Origin: Cyanodermella asteris
Taxonomy: Eukaryota; Ascomycota; Lecanoromycetes; Ostropales; Stictidaceae
NCBI GenBank assembly: GCA_900618795.1
Contig: UYJD01000013.1
Span: 984,325-1,048,324 of the forward strand
Length of the DNA: 64,000 nucleotides
Direction: 5' to 3'
This document shows, one piece after another, positions 22,903 to 34,277 of the stretch. The notes beneath the pieces were generated by a model. The model had not been told where the DNA came from and made no database searches. It was given only the letters and a program-made list of their open reading frames with translations. The position numbers and the translations under genes are program-made. Within the stretch, counting starts at the first letter, position 1, and every line of letters starts with the position of its first letter.

Positions 22903-24010
22903 GTTGGGTGGTTGTGACTCTCTCATGCACTTGCAGGGCTGTAGATTGCCTTGCCGTCTTATTGAAAGATGTTGCCGTACAGACGGAGGTGCGGGCAGTG
23001 GCAAATGAGCTATGTAGAGCACTGTTGAGGACTGGCATGACTCAAGAGAGCGGCGGGCTATGTGAAATAATAGGGTCACGTGACTTTGGTCCGGGACCTG
23101 GTCCTCCGGTGGAATAACAAGGTAGGCCCCCATCTCAGGTGACAACAGGGATCGAGACTCACTATCACCCCTGGAAAAACGCCCCAAGCTCTAGCCATGC
23201 TGCCAACTGTGTCCCCCGAAACGTGTATTGGCACTCTAGGGGGCCCACCTTTTGTTTCCACCGCGTGCCAGCCTGGGAGACGCTGAACGAGGTTAGCAGC
23301 CCTCTCCAAGAACTGCAAAGAAGTTCGCGAGCACTTTCGTGGGTTCCATGATGATTAAATCCAGTATCGTGGGCAATCTTTACCTTCCACTTCATCGTCA
23401 AGTTGAGTTGAGTTCTGGAACGCCAGTCGGTTGTAAGCCGAATTCTAAGAACAACTTATCGTTCTCACCGGATTTAATCATTTACAGCAAGTTTTCAAGC
23501 ACCACTTATACAGGAACCTGGACATGGTATGTTCAAGAGCCATATTATTGTTAGACTCGGATACTTGTCGATTTCAGATCGTAGCAGATTTCCACATCAT
23601 GTCGCGACCCAGCTTTTTATACACATCATCAAGTCTATCCCCGTGCATTACCCCTGGTATGCTTCACCTCGCTGCAAACAAGGGAGGTATCAATCACCAA
23701 TGCCTAACGTCAGAAAATAAGAAGCCATCCATGCTCCTTGAGGCGAGTTATCCAGCCCTTTTAAGTGCGCATAGTATCCCGTCGTTCTTTTCCCCTGTGT
23801 AGACAAAGAACGCTCACTTGAACCCCGTCCGCAAGAACCACGCCAAAAATGCAGCATGCGAAATCAAGATTCATTGATCTGTTGCAACCGTTCGGTCCGG
23901 GTGAACCGCGAGGAAGGCACTCTCGCCCGATTTTCGTCGTCAGAAACTACTCGGTGTCGCATTCGATGATCCTGCGAAGGTTTAGGTTAGGGCCCCGCAC
24001 AGCGGCCCAT
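22903..24010. other. Intergenic region without recognisable gene
   Basis: About 1.1 kb upstream of SUI3 and downstream of the mitoferrin gene. Short open frames exist on both strands, but none shows a domain or a credible splice structure. Confidence 0.45.
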
Positions 24011-25273
24011 CTATGATCGTCCGTAGAGGTAAGCCTTCATCAGCTCGTATGCGCTCCTGATGCAGATGTCAGCTATCGCTTTACGACTGTGCGCAATGAT
24101 GTTTGAACTCACCAGCAAATGGCTGTACTGGGCATCGCGGTGATAACTCGCGGCTGCATGCCCTTGAAAAATCCTCTCCACCCACTGTGCTGCTTGACTA
24201 GAGAAGCTGCCTCCCAGAGGCCTTTCGCATTTCGCAACTTTGCGTCCGTGGCGGTGCCTCGAGTTTGAAGAAGTGTTTTTATCACCTGGCCTAGTCAGCA
24301 CATGAAAGTCCATGAATATTGCTACTCTTTCCAATTATCACTCACGTCCAACGGTGTTGTCAATCCAGCGGCAAAACCTCCTGCGACACCACCAGCGACG
24401 CAATGCGTCCACGGATCGTATTTGTGTCCTGGGTTCATGATCTTTGAAAGCGACTCGTAAGCCATGAATTGCATTGAGGTAAAGGGGACGGTCATCGCGA
24501 GCGTGGTCGGGTACGAAACGTAGAACGCTCGCAAACCCTCAGTTCGCCAGACCTCGCTGGCGCATGCGAAGACATTCCTGTGTGTCGACCCATGAACCTG
24601 CATGCGTTGTTTGATAACTGCAGCCGTATTAGCGGCCGTCCACTTTTGAGAAGTAGGACGGGTCAATTCTGACCATCGAAAGGATTCATTAAAGCGTCAG
24701 ACGCTATTGTCGCGCAAGCGCCAGAAGTGGCAGCTGCGAGAGGTGTGTGTTCGTCTGAGTTCTCGTTGCCGCCCATGCCTTCCTTGACGATTTCGTAAGT
24801 GGCGAAATAGACGGCGTGAGCTGGGCCAGCGCCCAATATAACCGAATTGACTCCTCGCCATAGTGATCCTGCTCCTTCCGCGCGCGCTATTGTCTGCAAG
24901 GCGTTCGAGAGACCGGTGTATATGGCGGAGGGCGAGGGATTCAAGACTTGCTGCGCGCCCGTCAATTTGCTTCCTTTCTCTCACGATGCAATCTTGCTCT
25001 TACCATTCGAGTCTTGAGGAGATCGACTGGATACTAGCAATCAGTCAGCATATTGTTATCGCCATGCACTATCGATCCTGGTCGCATACCATGACTGTGT
25101 GTTCGGCAATACCAGCAAAAGCACCAGCAAGCATGTTGTTTGCCAGTGACGCGTTTGGTGCTAGACCCTCATAACTATGGTCACGATTAGTCGGTGAAGT
25201 CTTCTACCAGAATTGCGTCGGCGTACTCGTAGTCGTCGGCGTCCATGGGCCTTGCTGGGTGAGCAGCCTCCAT
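24011..25273 (-). CDS. MRS3/MRS4: Mitoferrin, mitochondrial iron carrier
   Basis: Seven exons: 25227-25273, 25090-25174, 25004-25033 (30 bp), 24674-24950, 24346-24617, 24113-24285 and 24011-24056; 309 aa. The three carrier signatures are YPVDLLKTRMQ, NPFDVIKQRMQ and TPLDVIKTLLQTRG. The N-terminal DDYDYEGLAPNASL and GAFAGIAEHTVMYP segments and the central VSYPTTLAMTVPFTSMQF are diagnostic of Mrs3/Mrs4 mitoferrins, which import ferrous iron into the matrix for Fe-S cluster and haem synthesis. All junctions restore the carrier fold, including the 30-bp micro-exon encoding YPVDLLKTRM. The intron count is high for this window. Confidence 0.93.
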
Positions 25274-26224
25274 GTTCGAAGCTTGGATTGGAGCTTCTCG
25301 CCGCACCTTGACGCTCCAGATGCGCTTGAAAGGAGGACTGCGGAGAGGAACAGCGACACTGTCGACCGGAGAGTCGAAGTTGGTGAGAGCGACGAGCGCT
25401 GATGCTGTATAGCGAGGCTCAATCGAGATTTGGGTGGTGGTAGCAACAATGATTGGCACTAGGGAATTTGTAGCTCCGCGGGCCAGAATGTCTGCCGAAA
25501 TGTCGTATTGGATGCGTCTGTGAGAGCCGTAGCGCCGATCCTCAAGACCTTCAGATCCTCCCAGTTAAGGAACCGAGACGCTGCTTGCCGGCCACAGTAA
25601 TGATGCTCGACTCGACTTTGCACGAAGTCCGAGTCGCGAAATTATATCACCAACCAGCAATCGAGTCGAGAGCGAAGAACATCTCGCAGCGCTTTTGCTT
25701 CTAGGACTGAAACACAATATCTGTAGTCGCGCTGACGTCCGCTCTCGGACATCGCTCTTCATACTCGCACGAGTTTTGTACTCGACCGTGGGGCCTTTGG
25801 TCCGCGTTCTGGCTTTCCAAACGCCCCGGGCAGGTTGCGCTCCTTGCTCGTCTTTGTCTATCGAGCAAGGCAGCCGCGAGGAGACTTAGGTAACCGGGGC
25901 GCTGTCATTCTGTACCAGACCTAAGCTAGCTACCTCCATCGGCGTTTATTTAGGTGTCACAGGCGACAGTTGTGATATTACTAGCTGGATTTTGGCTCTG
26001 GTGGATGGAGTTGGGAAGTGTCTGCTTTGCAGGCTCAATTGGGGGAATGAATAACCGACGATTAAAATGAGGCATCCTCAATTGTCTCCTCTCCAACGGC
26101 ACATCGATGAGTCTTTTTGTTGATAACGGCAAGATTGGGACTCGCAACCCGAGTCAGCCTTGTGCATTCCGATGACCTGATGAAGGACACGGGTCTATGT
26201 GCGCATCTGAAAGTACTTGAAAAG
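25274..26224. other. Intergenic region, mitoferrin promoter side
   Basis: About 950 bp with no recognisable gene. It should contain the mitoferrin promoter and the 3' UTR of the SYLF gene. One AAGTACTT palindrome is at 26211-26218. Confidence 0.45.
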
Positions 26225-27748
26225 CTATGAGAGTACTCTTCCTGGCTGCTCTTTCTCTGCCTCGTCCCTCGCCGTTGTCGCAGGCTCAGACAGCTCCAAC
26301 TTTCCCAATCTCTCCTCCGCCAGGTCGGCCTCCGCATCAACCATCTCAATCTTTGGACCGTTCTCAGGCGCGTCAACTGTGGTCGCCGCCTCTGCCGCCG
26401 TAGCTCCAGTCTTCTCGAAATGCTCCGCATCCGGCTTCACTTCTGCAATGTCGCCAGTCGGTGCCGGATTCACTGCAACAGCATCTCGAGATGGGAGAGC
26501 TGGTGGCATGGCTGGTGCTGGCGGGGGCCGTTCACTTATTTCAGGTGAGGCCGGCAGGGTTGCTTGCTTGTCCGGGCTGTCTGAGCCTAGCTTTGGTGAA
26601 GCGAGGGATGTGATGGTGGCTCGCCGTGTTCGTGCCGCGTCGATGGTGCTCTTGAAGTGCTCGTCCTGGACAATCGGGCTTGTTTCTGCTGGTCTGAACT
26701 CGAACTCCTCCTCAGCAGGAACGGCTCCGCTGCCAGCCTCACGAATTTCCAGCCCCTGATTCTCCAGCGCCCGAACACCATAAGGATCGGGATCTTCCTG
26801 ATCTGGGACACCGAAGACGTGAGCCGGCCCCTCGATCTCGCAGTCTCCGGGAGGTTTCTCGTCAGGGATCATTTTCTCGTCCACTTCCCTGCCTTCTGCA
26901 GCTTTGAGCGTTTCCTGAAGTCGGCGAACATCATAGGGAGCATGCTTGGCCTTCCCACTCACAATCTGCCCCGCCGTAATCCTCTCTCCGTAGAATCGCT
27001 CATTTTCGTCCGTACGTTCAATCATGATGGTCCCATCGAGGGCAACGCCGGCGTAGAGCCCTCGTGATTTCATGTACGTGAAAAGCGGAGCCTGTCTTTT
27101 ATGAATCTCCGTGTCAACCACGCCGCCCATGCCAACGGGTCCAGCGACGGCGCTGAGCTCCCCGCCAAGTGTGAGCCGGACGTTCGTGAAGCCTTCCAGA
27201 GCCTTGCGGTTGTTAATGACAATTACGCAGTCGTAGATATCGATGCCAGCTAGGAAGCCAATGCCGGCGGTGTGCAGCATGATGCCGGATGGTGGTGACC
27301 ACGAGCCATCCTCAAGACGTGCAACGAGCACACCACTGCCTCCGGATCCAGATACCCAAAGCCCAGTTCTCATGGTGGTGAAAATGCAGAGACCGACTGC
27401 CTTTTCTATCACTTCTTTGGGAATCTTCTTGAGTACTTTTTGTTTCTGCTTCGGACCTTCTGCGGGCTTGACTTCTTCCTCATCATAGAAACCATCCTCT
27501 GTGAATCAATCAGTACCCATCCGAAAACAGATTTGCAGCAAAATCGTGTACGTACTGCAGAAACTCCTCAGGATTCTCGCAGCTTTATCACTCTCTTTGT
27601 CTAACGTGGTCGGCCAAAATGCTTCCGATCCCAGCTTATTGGACAATTTGTTTACGGGTGCCCCAAGCTTATCCGTCCACTCCCACAGCTTGTCAAACCC
27701 CGCCTTGCTATTTTCCTTGGTCTTCTCCCAGATGGTCTTATCCGCCAT
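26225..27748 (-). CDS. SYLF (DUF500/Ysc84-type) lipid-binding domain protein
   Basis: Two exons, 27556-27748 and 26225-27498 (57-bp intron); 488 aa. Residues ~1-290 form the SYLF module: KVLKKIPKEVIEKAVGLCIF, then GSGGSGVLVARLEDGSWSPPSGI, GIDIYDCVIVINNRKAL and GPVGMGGVVDTEIHKRQAPLF, ending in SRGLYAGVALDGTIM. In Ysc84 and SH3YL1 this domain binds phosphoinositides and links membranes to actin; here no SH3 domain follows. The C-terminal ~200 residues are Pro/Ala/Glu-rich and probably disordered. It is likely one of the fungal stand-alone SYLF proteins; function beyond membrane binding is unknown. Confidence 0.9.
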
Positions 27749-29567
27749 AATGCTTGAAGTATGCCGATCCGATGCGTCTGAAGAGCCGGGAGAGCAGGCA
27801 GGGATAAGAAAGCGGGAGGACAGTTGTAGGAGCCGGTATGACGGCCAATTCGAATGAGGGCCAGGAAGACTTCACCGTGGCCTGGCAACAGACCAATCCT
27901 GGCTGACAGATCAGTTCGTCTTACTCGGCATTTGGAATAGAGCACCAATCCAACGGTCCCCGAGGACCGGACGGAGCTTGAGGACGGACCCTTGAAGGTC
28001 TGAAAGATGGCAGGCAGAGATGAAGAGCAATGACGTCATTCGAAGCACGATGAATGCCGTGTCCAGCGATACCTGACACTTCGATACTTGGCGGGATCTT
28101 GTGGTGAACACTCAGATACACAATTCCTGAACAGCAAGCAGGCGACGAGCCAGACAACGATGTAAGCGCATAGCGCAGTTCGCTGCCAGAGATCAGATCA
28201 TACAAACGAAAGACGTTGTAAACCGATTCCTTGTGTCAATGTAAAAGACAAAATCATTATCCGAAAACAGCGTGGAGAAAACCTATAACGCAAATCAGCT
28301 GTCTACATAATGCGTCATGTAGTGTAGCACGAACAGGCCGCTCTTCGTCCAGTTGTCGAGGTTACCACCAGCTTCTTTGGGCAGATGTGGACGATTTACT
28401 ATTCAGAATTGCTGTCTGGATGCTCAACTATCTGAACGGAGAACGCAAAGCTTCTTGTGCTCGGTTGACTCATATTGAACGGAGTGAAGGACGGTCATGA
28501 TGAATTTACCCTTGATGGACCTAATGATCTGAAGATTGCTGTGGGATTTCAAGACCTCTCGCGTTGAAGTTGACTGTGGTCGCAGCCCCTCAAGGTCATA
28601 CCACGCAAGGACTATCTATACTCCGTCTGAAGAGGGCTTCATCAAAATGATTTAATTACTAGCAATACTCCAACGAAGCCGAGCCACCTTGTGCCTGACA
28701 GGAAAACCAATCGGTGCCGTGCAATGAAAGATCATCCCGGATGCTGTAGTAGGTAGGAACTGTATATTCGAATGACAAGAGCTGAGTAAGCACTCCACCG
28801 TCCCCGCACGACTGGCTTCCAAACGTCGCATCCAAGTTTCCATCTCCTGTACATCCGTCATCATTCCTACAATACCTCGAGGTGCAACGCGGCAGCTGTC
28901 GGTCTGGATATCTGAACATGCGCGCAGCAATTTGCGTCTGAAATGTTTCACATCACAGCATGCAGTCGCTCCCGCGCCAAGTCGGCGACCTGGCGTATAT
29001 CGAGCCATGATCTAGTTTCTGATCCTCTTATCTCAAGTATAGCTCCATATTTTCTTCTGTCGAAAAGAGAGATCCAGAGCCACTTGATGTGAGCAGACCA
29101 AGAGAAGGATGCCGGCAAGGCAACGTGAGATTTCTCGGAAGGAACTCGACCATGACAGTGCCCTTGAACCCATTAATCGCTTCTTCATGTCTGCGACCAA
29201 ATATATGTAAAGCCCGAGCTGACAATATCCGAGTCGCGTCGCGATCGCCTATCATGTGCAAAATGGCTATGGCTGTTCCCATGACGGACTCGATATTGGC
29301 TGGAAGCTCACCCTTGCTCTTCTTGTGACACAATGCGCGGTATCGTCGGCTGGCCCGGCGAAAGGAACTTGTCTTGGTGACTCAGATTGCTCGACAGCAG
29401 CCGTCGTTTGCGGTTGTTCCAATACCTCGTCGCTTGCCTCGCGTGGCATTCGGCTCGACACTGCAGTTCCAAAGTCCAGCGCCCAAGTCGGAAACCCTTC
29501 ACTTGACATCTTGACGGGCAAAAGATTGGGTTGGTATAACCATTAATGTAAAGGCGAAAAAAGAATC
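27749..29567. other. Intergenic region with only weak open frames
   Basis: About 1.8 kb between the SYLF gene and tRNA-Asp. A minus-strand frame at 29267-29509 (starting MSSEGFPTWALDFG) and an overlapping one at 29028-29333 could belong to a small spliced gene, since a GTGAGC donor and an AACAG acceptor fall between them, but I recognise neither. A T6 run at about 29557-29562 is the expected Pol III terminator of the tRNA. Confidence 0.4.
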
Positions 29568-29639
29568 CTCTCGTGCCGGGAATCGAACCCGGGTCTCAAG
29601 CGTGACAAGCTTGGATGCTGACCACTACACCACACAAGA
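29568..29639 (-). tRNA. tRNA-Asp (GTC)
   Basis: On the minus strand a full cloverleaf can be drawn. The acceptor stem TCTTGTG pairs with CACGAGA (one G-T wobble), the D-arm carries GTAGTGGTCAGCAT, the anticodon stem is CAAGC/GCTTG with loop TTGTCAC (anticodon GTC), and the T-arm is CCGGGTTCGATTCCCGG. Length is 72 nt with discriminator G and no intron. The internal promoter boxes are intact, and a T-run follows the 3' end. Confidence 0.95.
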
Positions 29640-29962
29640 TTGCTGGTTGTCGTTGGGATGTGAGGACGTTAAGACTGACCATGACGCCTTCGCCATGATC
29701 CATGATGGCAAACGAGCCGCGGAATGCGCTCTAGAGACCTACTCCAAGTTATTGGGCATGACACATTTTGCAGAGACAACGTGATTCGTCAGCTGTATTC
29801 GAACCATGCACGACAAGCATAGACATCAAGATGGGAACTCGAACAGGTCACGATTTCATTGCCGGGTTGCGAGACAAGTTCATTCGTTCACTTTGGCGCT
29901 GTCAGCGCAACAAGACCAGATCTAGGTAAGCCTGACAGACGTGTACCTTCCCCATTTCCGCT
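29640..29962. other. Spacer between tRNA-Asp and aldo-keto reductase gene
   Basis: Just over 300 bp; only tRNA 5' flank and presumptive 3' UTR are expected. Nothing else seen. Confidence 0.45.
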
Positions 29963-31000
29963 CTAGAATCGCTCAGACAAGGCCGCTGGCTTGTTGCCGA
30001 GAATGCCATCAATTTCCTCCTTGATCTCGGGCGTCAGCTTCTCCGCAACCTCGAGCGCCTTCATGTTCTCGTCAATTTGCTCCGGCTTGCTAGCACCAAT
30101 GATGGCACTGCTCACGTGCGGATTGCTGACAACCCATCCAAGCGCCAAATTGGCCTGGCTGCAACCGAGCTTGTCGGCAATGGGCTTCAGTTTCTTGACC
30201 TTCTCGATGGCGTCCTTCCAGGTCTCGTCACCGTAGCTCTTAGCTTGGCCCTTGCTGTGTGCATCGGTCGCTGTTGCAAAACGACTGCCCTCGGGAATCC
30301 CATCATTGTATTTGCCGGTCAGAATACCGAAGCGGAGAGGTGACCATGTCGTCAAACCCAGGCCGTGATTGGCGTACAGACGCAGATAGTCCTTCTCGAC
30401 ACGGTCTCGCGCAAGCATGTTGTATTGAGGCTGCTCCATCACCGGGCCGATCAGACCAAGCTTGTCGGCCACTCGCCAGGCATCAGCAATCTCCTCCGGA
30501 TTCCACTCGCTGGTACCCCAGTAGAATGCCTTGCCCTGGTTGATCAAGTGGTTGAAAGCCCTGACCGTCTCTTCCATCGGCGTCAGTCTGTCGGGTCGGT
30601 GGGCGTAGATGAGGTCGACATATTTCAGATCGAGACGTTCCAGCGCCATTTCCATGCCCTCGACGATGTGTTTGCGGCTGAGGCCCTTGTTGTTGATTGG
30701 GTTGTCGCCGTAGGATGAGCCCCAGTACAGCTTTGTGCTGATGACGAGGTCGTTTCGTTTCCAGCCGAACTTCTTGATGGCTTCGCCCATGACACGCTCG
30801 CTCTCGCCACCCGAGTAAGCCTCAGCGCAGTCGAAGAAGTTGATACCATGCTTGTAGGCAACTTCCATGCACTTGAAGGTGGCCTCGGAATCGACGTGGC
30901 CGCCGTAGGTGACCCAGCCACCGAGAGAGATGGCACTAACGTACAAGCCGGAGCGCCCCAGCAAGTTGTACTTCATCTTTCCATTCTCATTTGGTGCCAT
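29963..31000 (-). CDS. Aldo-keto reductase, K+ channel beta-subunit type
   Basis: Single exon, 345 aa, full-length for the AKR6 / YajO-like group. Visible features: N-terminal strand MKYNLLGRSGLYVSAISLGG; catalytic Asp and Tyr in FFDCAEAYSGGESE; catalytic Lys in VISTKLYWGSSYG; catalytic His in LIYAHRPDRLTP; and the NADPH-binding end SAIIGASKPEQIDENMKAL. These enzymes reduce aldehydes and ketones with NADPH in the cytosol; animal homologues are the Kv-beta subunits. Substrate unknown. It is the last clear host gene before the element-like region that begins near 32.2 kb. Confidence 0.93.
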   Translation of the reverse strand: MAPNENGKMKYNLLGRSGLYVSAISLGGWVTYGGHVDSEATFKCMEVAYKHGINFFDCAEAYSGGESERVMGEAIKKFGWKRNDLVISTKLYWGSSYGDNPINNKGLSRKHIVEGMEMALERLDLKYVDLIYAHRPDRLTPMEETVRAFNHLINQGKAFYWGTSEWNPEEIADAWRVADKLGLIGPVMEQPQYNMLARDRVEKDYLRLYANHGLGLTTWSPLRFGILTGKYNDGIPEGSRFATATDAHSKGQAKSYGDETWKDAIEKVKKLKPIADKLGCSQANLALGWVVSNPHVSSAIIGASKPEQIDENMKALEVAEKLTPEIKEEIDGILGNKPAALSERF

Positions 31001-32208
31001 TGTGAAAGTACGAAAGATGCACTGGCGAGGGTAGCTTAAGGGTAGTAAGAATAGTCTGTTTGAAAAAGGGGATTTGGGAAGAACAGACTAGCAATGGCAG
31101 AGCAACAGCAAAGCAAAGAGCAGATATTTATTTGGATCACATCATAGCAAGTTCGACCCCACAGCTCCACCCAGCTCCTGATATGCTTACCAAGACTGAC
31201 TTGAACCGGGCAAGCGTGATAAGCTGGTCCGGTAGCAAATACCAAGAGCAACGGAGATCCGGTGGGGGCGGACTGTAGTGGCTTCGCGGGGCAGGCAGAG
31301 CTTTCATGACGATGTCATTGCGGCCGGCTGCGGACAACGCCCTTTGAGGCAGGAGAAAAGAGCTCATCGAGCCTCAACCAATGCAGAATGCTTTGCGATC
31401 CGAACCTTTCTTGCACATGCTGACTCGCATTCTGGTGAGAGTCGACATATGGCTACCCTAGACGGTATTGTTGCAACCGACGACGAGGTTGCGCACGGAG
31501 ACATCTGTCTTGGTACCATCAGAGATATTGCTTCAAATGCTGAACAGTGTACTGACATGCGTACGCGCGAGGTTGTTCGAACATGCACCACCTGAGGCAG
31601 ATGGGCAAAAGTGGTGGCGTGAGTACCACAGCTTCTACTTACTCCGTTGTATATATATCCACCTTGAGGGATAGCATTGTAGATACGTGTATAAATTTAT
31701 GCTCACGTAGTTCATAACAAGACTTTGCAGAATCGGAAGATGAATCTTGGTCGTGCGTATTTTCAGGACGACACGAAGCGTGATGCATTGATTGGCCAAA
31801 TGTTTACTATTGATGGTCATTCTCTTTCTGGATCCGAGTATAGAGCTCTAGGAAACTTGGAATGACCGTAGCGGTCGACGCGCCACTAGATGTAGACGTG
31901 CATCAGAGCATTGTGATGTATCCCATGATCTTTGATGTGCTCACGTCTCGTCCATTCCGTGGTGCACGAGCATGTGGCCATCAGTTCGCTGAACCTAACC
32001 GCCGGGCCGGCCTGGTTGATTACGGTATGCGGAAGACACACTTGAGCACACACAAAAGGGCGCACGTCTGGAAGCGAAAATGGTATATTAGACATTGAGC
32101 TGGAGAATATCATGACTCCAGGTGCTAGCCTGCGTAAAGAAAAGGCAACAAACAGCAGCCGCAGCATGCGCAATGGATTTGTTATTAGCTTCGCCCGTTC
32201 CTAGCCTG
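31001..32208. other. Host-side flank of the putative element
   Basis: About 1.2 kb from the aldo-keto reductase start to the first inverted-repeat motif. Short open frames at 31278-31595 (+) and 31886-32173 (-) have no recognisable domain. If the element ends at 32209 this is host sequence and should be present at an empty site. Confidence 0.4.
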
Positions 32209-32230
32209 AAAGTACTTGGGCTCCAGGCAA
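32209..32230 (-). repeat. Candidate left terminal inverted repeat
   Basis: Read on the minus strand, this reads TTGCC-TGGAGCC followed by CAAGTACTTT. It matches the plus-strand sequence at 55230-55252 at 21 of 22 aligned positions, with one single-base gap. It contains the outermost left AAGTACTT palindrome. Confidence 0.5.
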
Positions 32231-32329
32231 CAATGTGTAGTGCAGAGATTGTCAGCAAATTGAAGAAACACAGCAATTCGATAGTCTTTGCGGCAGACAG
32301 TCTGGCGGTTCTGCACAAGAGTGTCACTA

Positions 32330-34277
32330 CTAAGTGCGCCGGTTCCCGCGGTTCAACGTTCCACCCCGAGTGGGCTTTGCCTTGCCAACGGTGCCTCTGG
32401 CGACTGGTCGACCGCGATTCGAGCCGGTTGAGCCGCGGCTCCATGTGCTGCCGGACGCGCTTCTGGTAGGTTTAGGTGGTCGAAGGTCGGTGTATTCTTC
32501 CGGGGGAGAAGAAGGCGTGAAGTCTTGTAACGGCTCCTCTTCCAGCGCCTCCTCCTCTCCATCCTGGTCATCCTCCTCGGTCTCGTCATCCTCGATGGCG
32601 ATGGCCTTTTTCGCTGATGGCTTCTGGCGCTTCGGAGGCGCTAGATAGTCCTCCTCGGTCTCGTCCACCTCGGCGACGATGGCCTTCTTTACTGACGACT
32701 TCTGACGCTTCGGAGGCGCCACGTCATCCTCCTCAATCTCGTCATCCTCGACGACGATAGCCTTCTTTGCCAAAGGCTTCTGACGCTTCGAAGGCGCTGT
32801 CTGCGAAGTACTTTTCCTCTTTTTGGCGCCGACGGATGGTGACTGGCCAGAAGTGTCGTTGCCGGGAGTGACGATGCGTTTGCTGCGCGGCGTCTCCAAC
32901 GTCACCTGCCTTTTAGTCTTGGATACGGCGGACTTTGGCGTGACCGTAGCGGCCTTGTCCACGAGCGTAACCTCTCCGTCGACATCGTCGGCGTCGTCAT
33001 TGTCAGCATCGGCATTGTCAGCATCGGCATTGTCAGCATCGGCATCGTCGGCATTGGCTTGGGTATTAGCAGCGGCGTCGATACTGCCATCGCCGTCGGC
33101 ATTGTTAGCGGCTCGTTCGCAATCCTCCAAGTCCTTTCCACGTGCAAGCTCTATGAGTCCTTGTCAGCACTGAACCACGTTCGATGCAGGATGCACAAAC
33201 TTACGCCGGCGCTCTTTGCAGCAATGTGGCCACAGTGCATCAATGTTGGGTTCTGATTCTTTGAGTTGATTCAGATCAGATAGTAGAGCATTGTATTCGC
33301 CGGGGTCGTCCTCGGAACCGGTTGCATGATACGTTTCCCGGATGCACTGAACAAAGCCCTTGGTGAAACGGTTTGCATTCTTGGTGACCTGGATCAATTT
33401 CTTGACGCCATGTAGCCCGGTGTCGATCAATTCCTCATCGATCGGAATGAGCTGGTTCCAATGTGTGTCTATGAAATCGTTTACGGCGCTCTTGTTCTTG
33501 GCACTAGGCTTCTCGGAAACGTAGGCAGGATCCTGGGATGTTGCAGATGTGACTTTGGACATGTTAGTGACACCGCGCTTCGAGCCACTAGAGGCCCCGT
33601 TATAGGGTCCTGCCGCGACCATGAGTTTGATCTCGTGCATCTCATCTGTGATGAGCTCGAGCTGTCGCTGTACGAGCAGTTCGAAGACGCTTAGACTGCT
33701 GTAACATGCCATTGTCAGCGACGAAGCAGAACGCGGACGCACAACCTACCGAATGTTCGAGGCGCGTGGCCACTCCTTGGACTGGCTGATCGGGCCGCAC
33801 TTCATGATGCGCTCGACCTTATCACGTATGGCGGCATCCATCCTGTCCTCCTTTGTTCGCCGGGCCTTCGCCCTTTTGTTCTGGTCCTTCGTCTTCTTCT
33901 TGCCCTTGGAAGTCGAAGCCGGCGTGGTAGTCTGCTCTTCGTCGCTGGCTTCGTGTCCGGCATCTTCTTCGGCGCTGCGGTCACCACCGTTGTCATCTCC
34001 ATCGGCCCCGCCGGCGCCGGCCCGAATCACATCTTCGTCGTCTTCGTCGGGAGCTGCTGATCCTTCTCCAAGGTTTTCTTCGTACTCTTCGTCGTCGTCG
34101 TCGTCTTCTACTACCGGGTTGTTGCCGTCTCTTGCAAAGTCCGAGCCGTCGTCTTCGCTCTCTCTCGACTCCGTTGCCTAGAAGTACCTTTAGAGATCGA
34201 CTCCAATAACACTGGGCCGGTGACGGTGGATTGTGGTCTCGATTTACCTTGAGGCTCTTTTTGCTAATGCGCAACAT
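32330..34277 (-). CDS. Unrecognised acidic/basic repeat protein of the element
   Basis: Four exons, 34248-34277, 33750-34177, 33205-33698 and 32330-33150 (introns 70, 51, 54 bp); 590 aa. I do not recognise the family. Residues ~10-90 are very acidic (VVEDDDDDEEYEENLGEG), then comes a Lys/Arg-rich stretch, then a middle domain of ~200 residues that looks folded (SLSVFELLVQRQLELITDEM; FIDTHWNQLIPIDEELIDTG; ALLSDLNQLKESEPNIDALW). The last exon has a DADADN repeat and three tandem ~26-residue units of the form APPKRQK...KKAI...DDETEEDD, ending in an RG-rich tail. Composition suggests a nuclear, nucleic-acid-associated protein. A leader block (34441-34552, reversed) precedes it exactly as for the helicase genes, so I assign it to the element. 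Its first intron carries a diverged palindrome (GAAGTACCTTT). Confidence 0.72.
32571..32804. repeat. 78-bp tandem repeat, three units, within the CDS
   Basis: Three tandem units of about 78 bp encode the KRQK-x3-KKAI-x2-(E/D)-DE-x-EED repeats of the minus-strand protein. Units differ at roughly 15-20% of positions, mostly changing residues, so this is not a recent expansion. Confidence 0.7.
32998..33052. repeat. 15-bp tandem repeat encoding DADADN
   Basis: The unit TCAGCATCGGCATTG is repeated three times with a partial fourth copy, inside the last exon of the minus-strand protein gene. It encodes an Asp/Ala/Asn tract. Confidence 0.75.
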
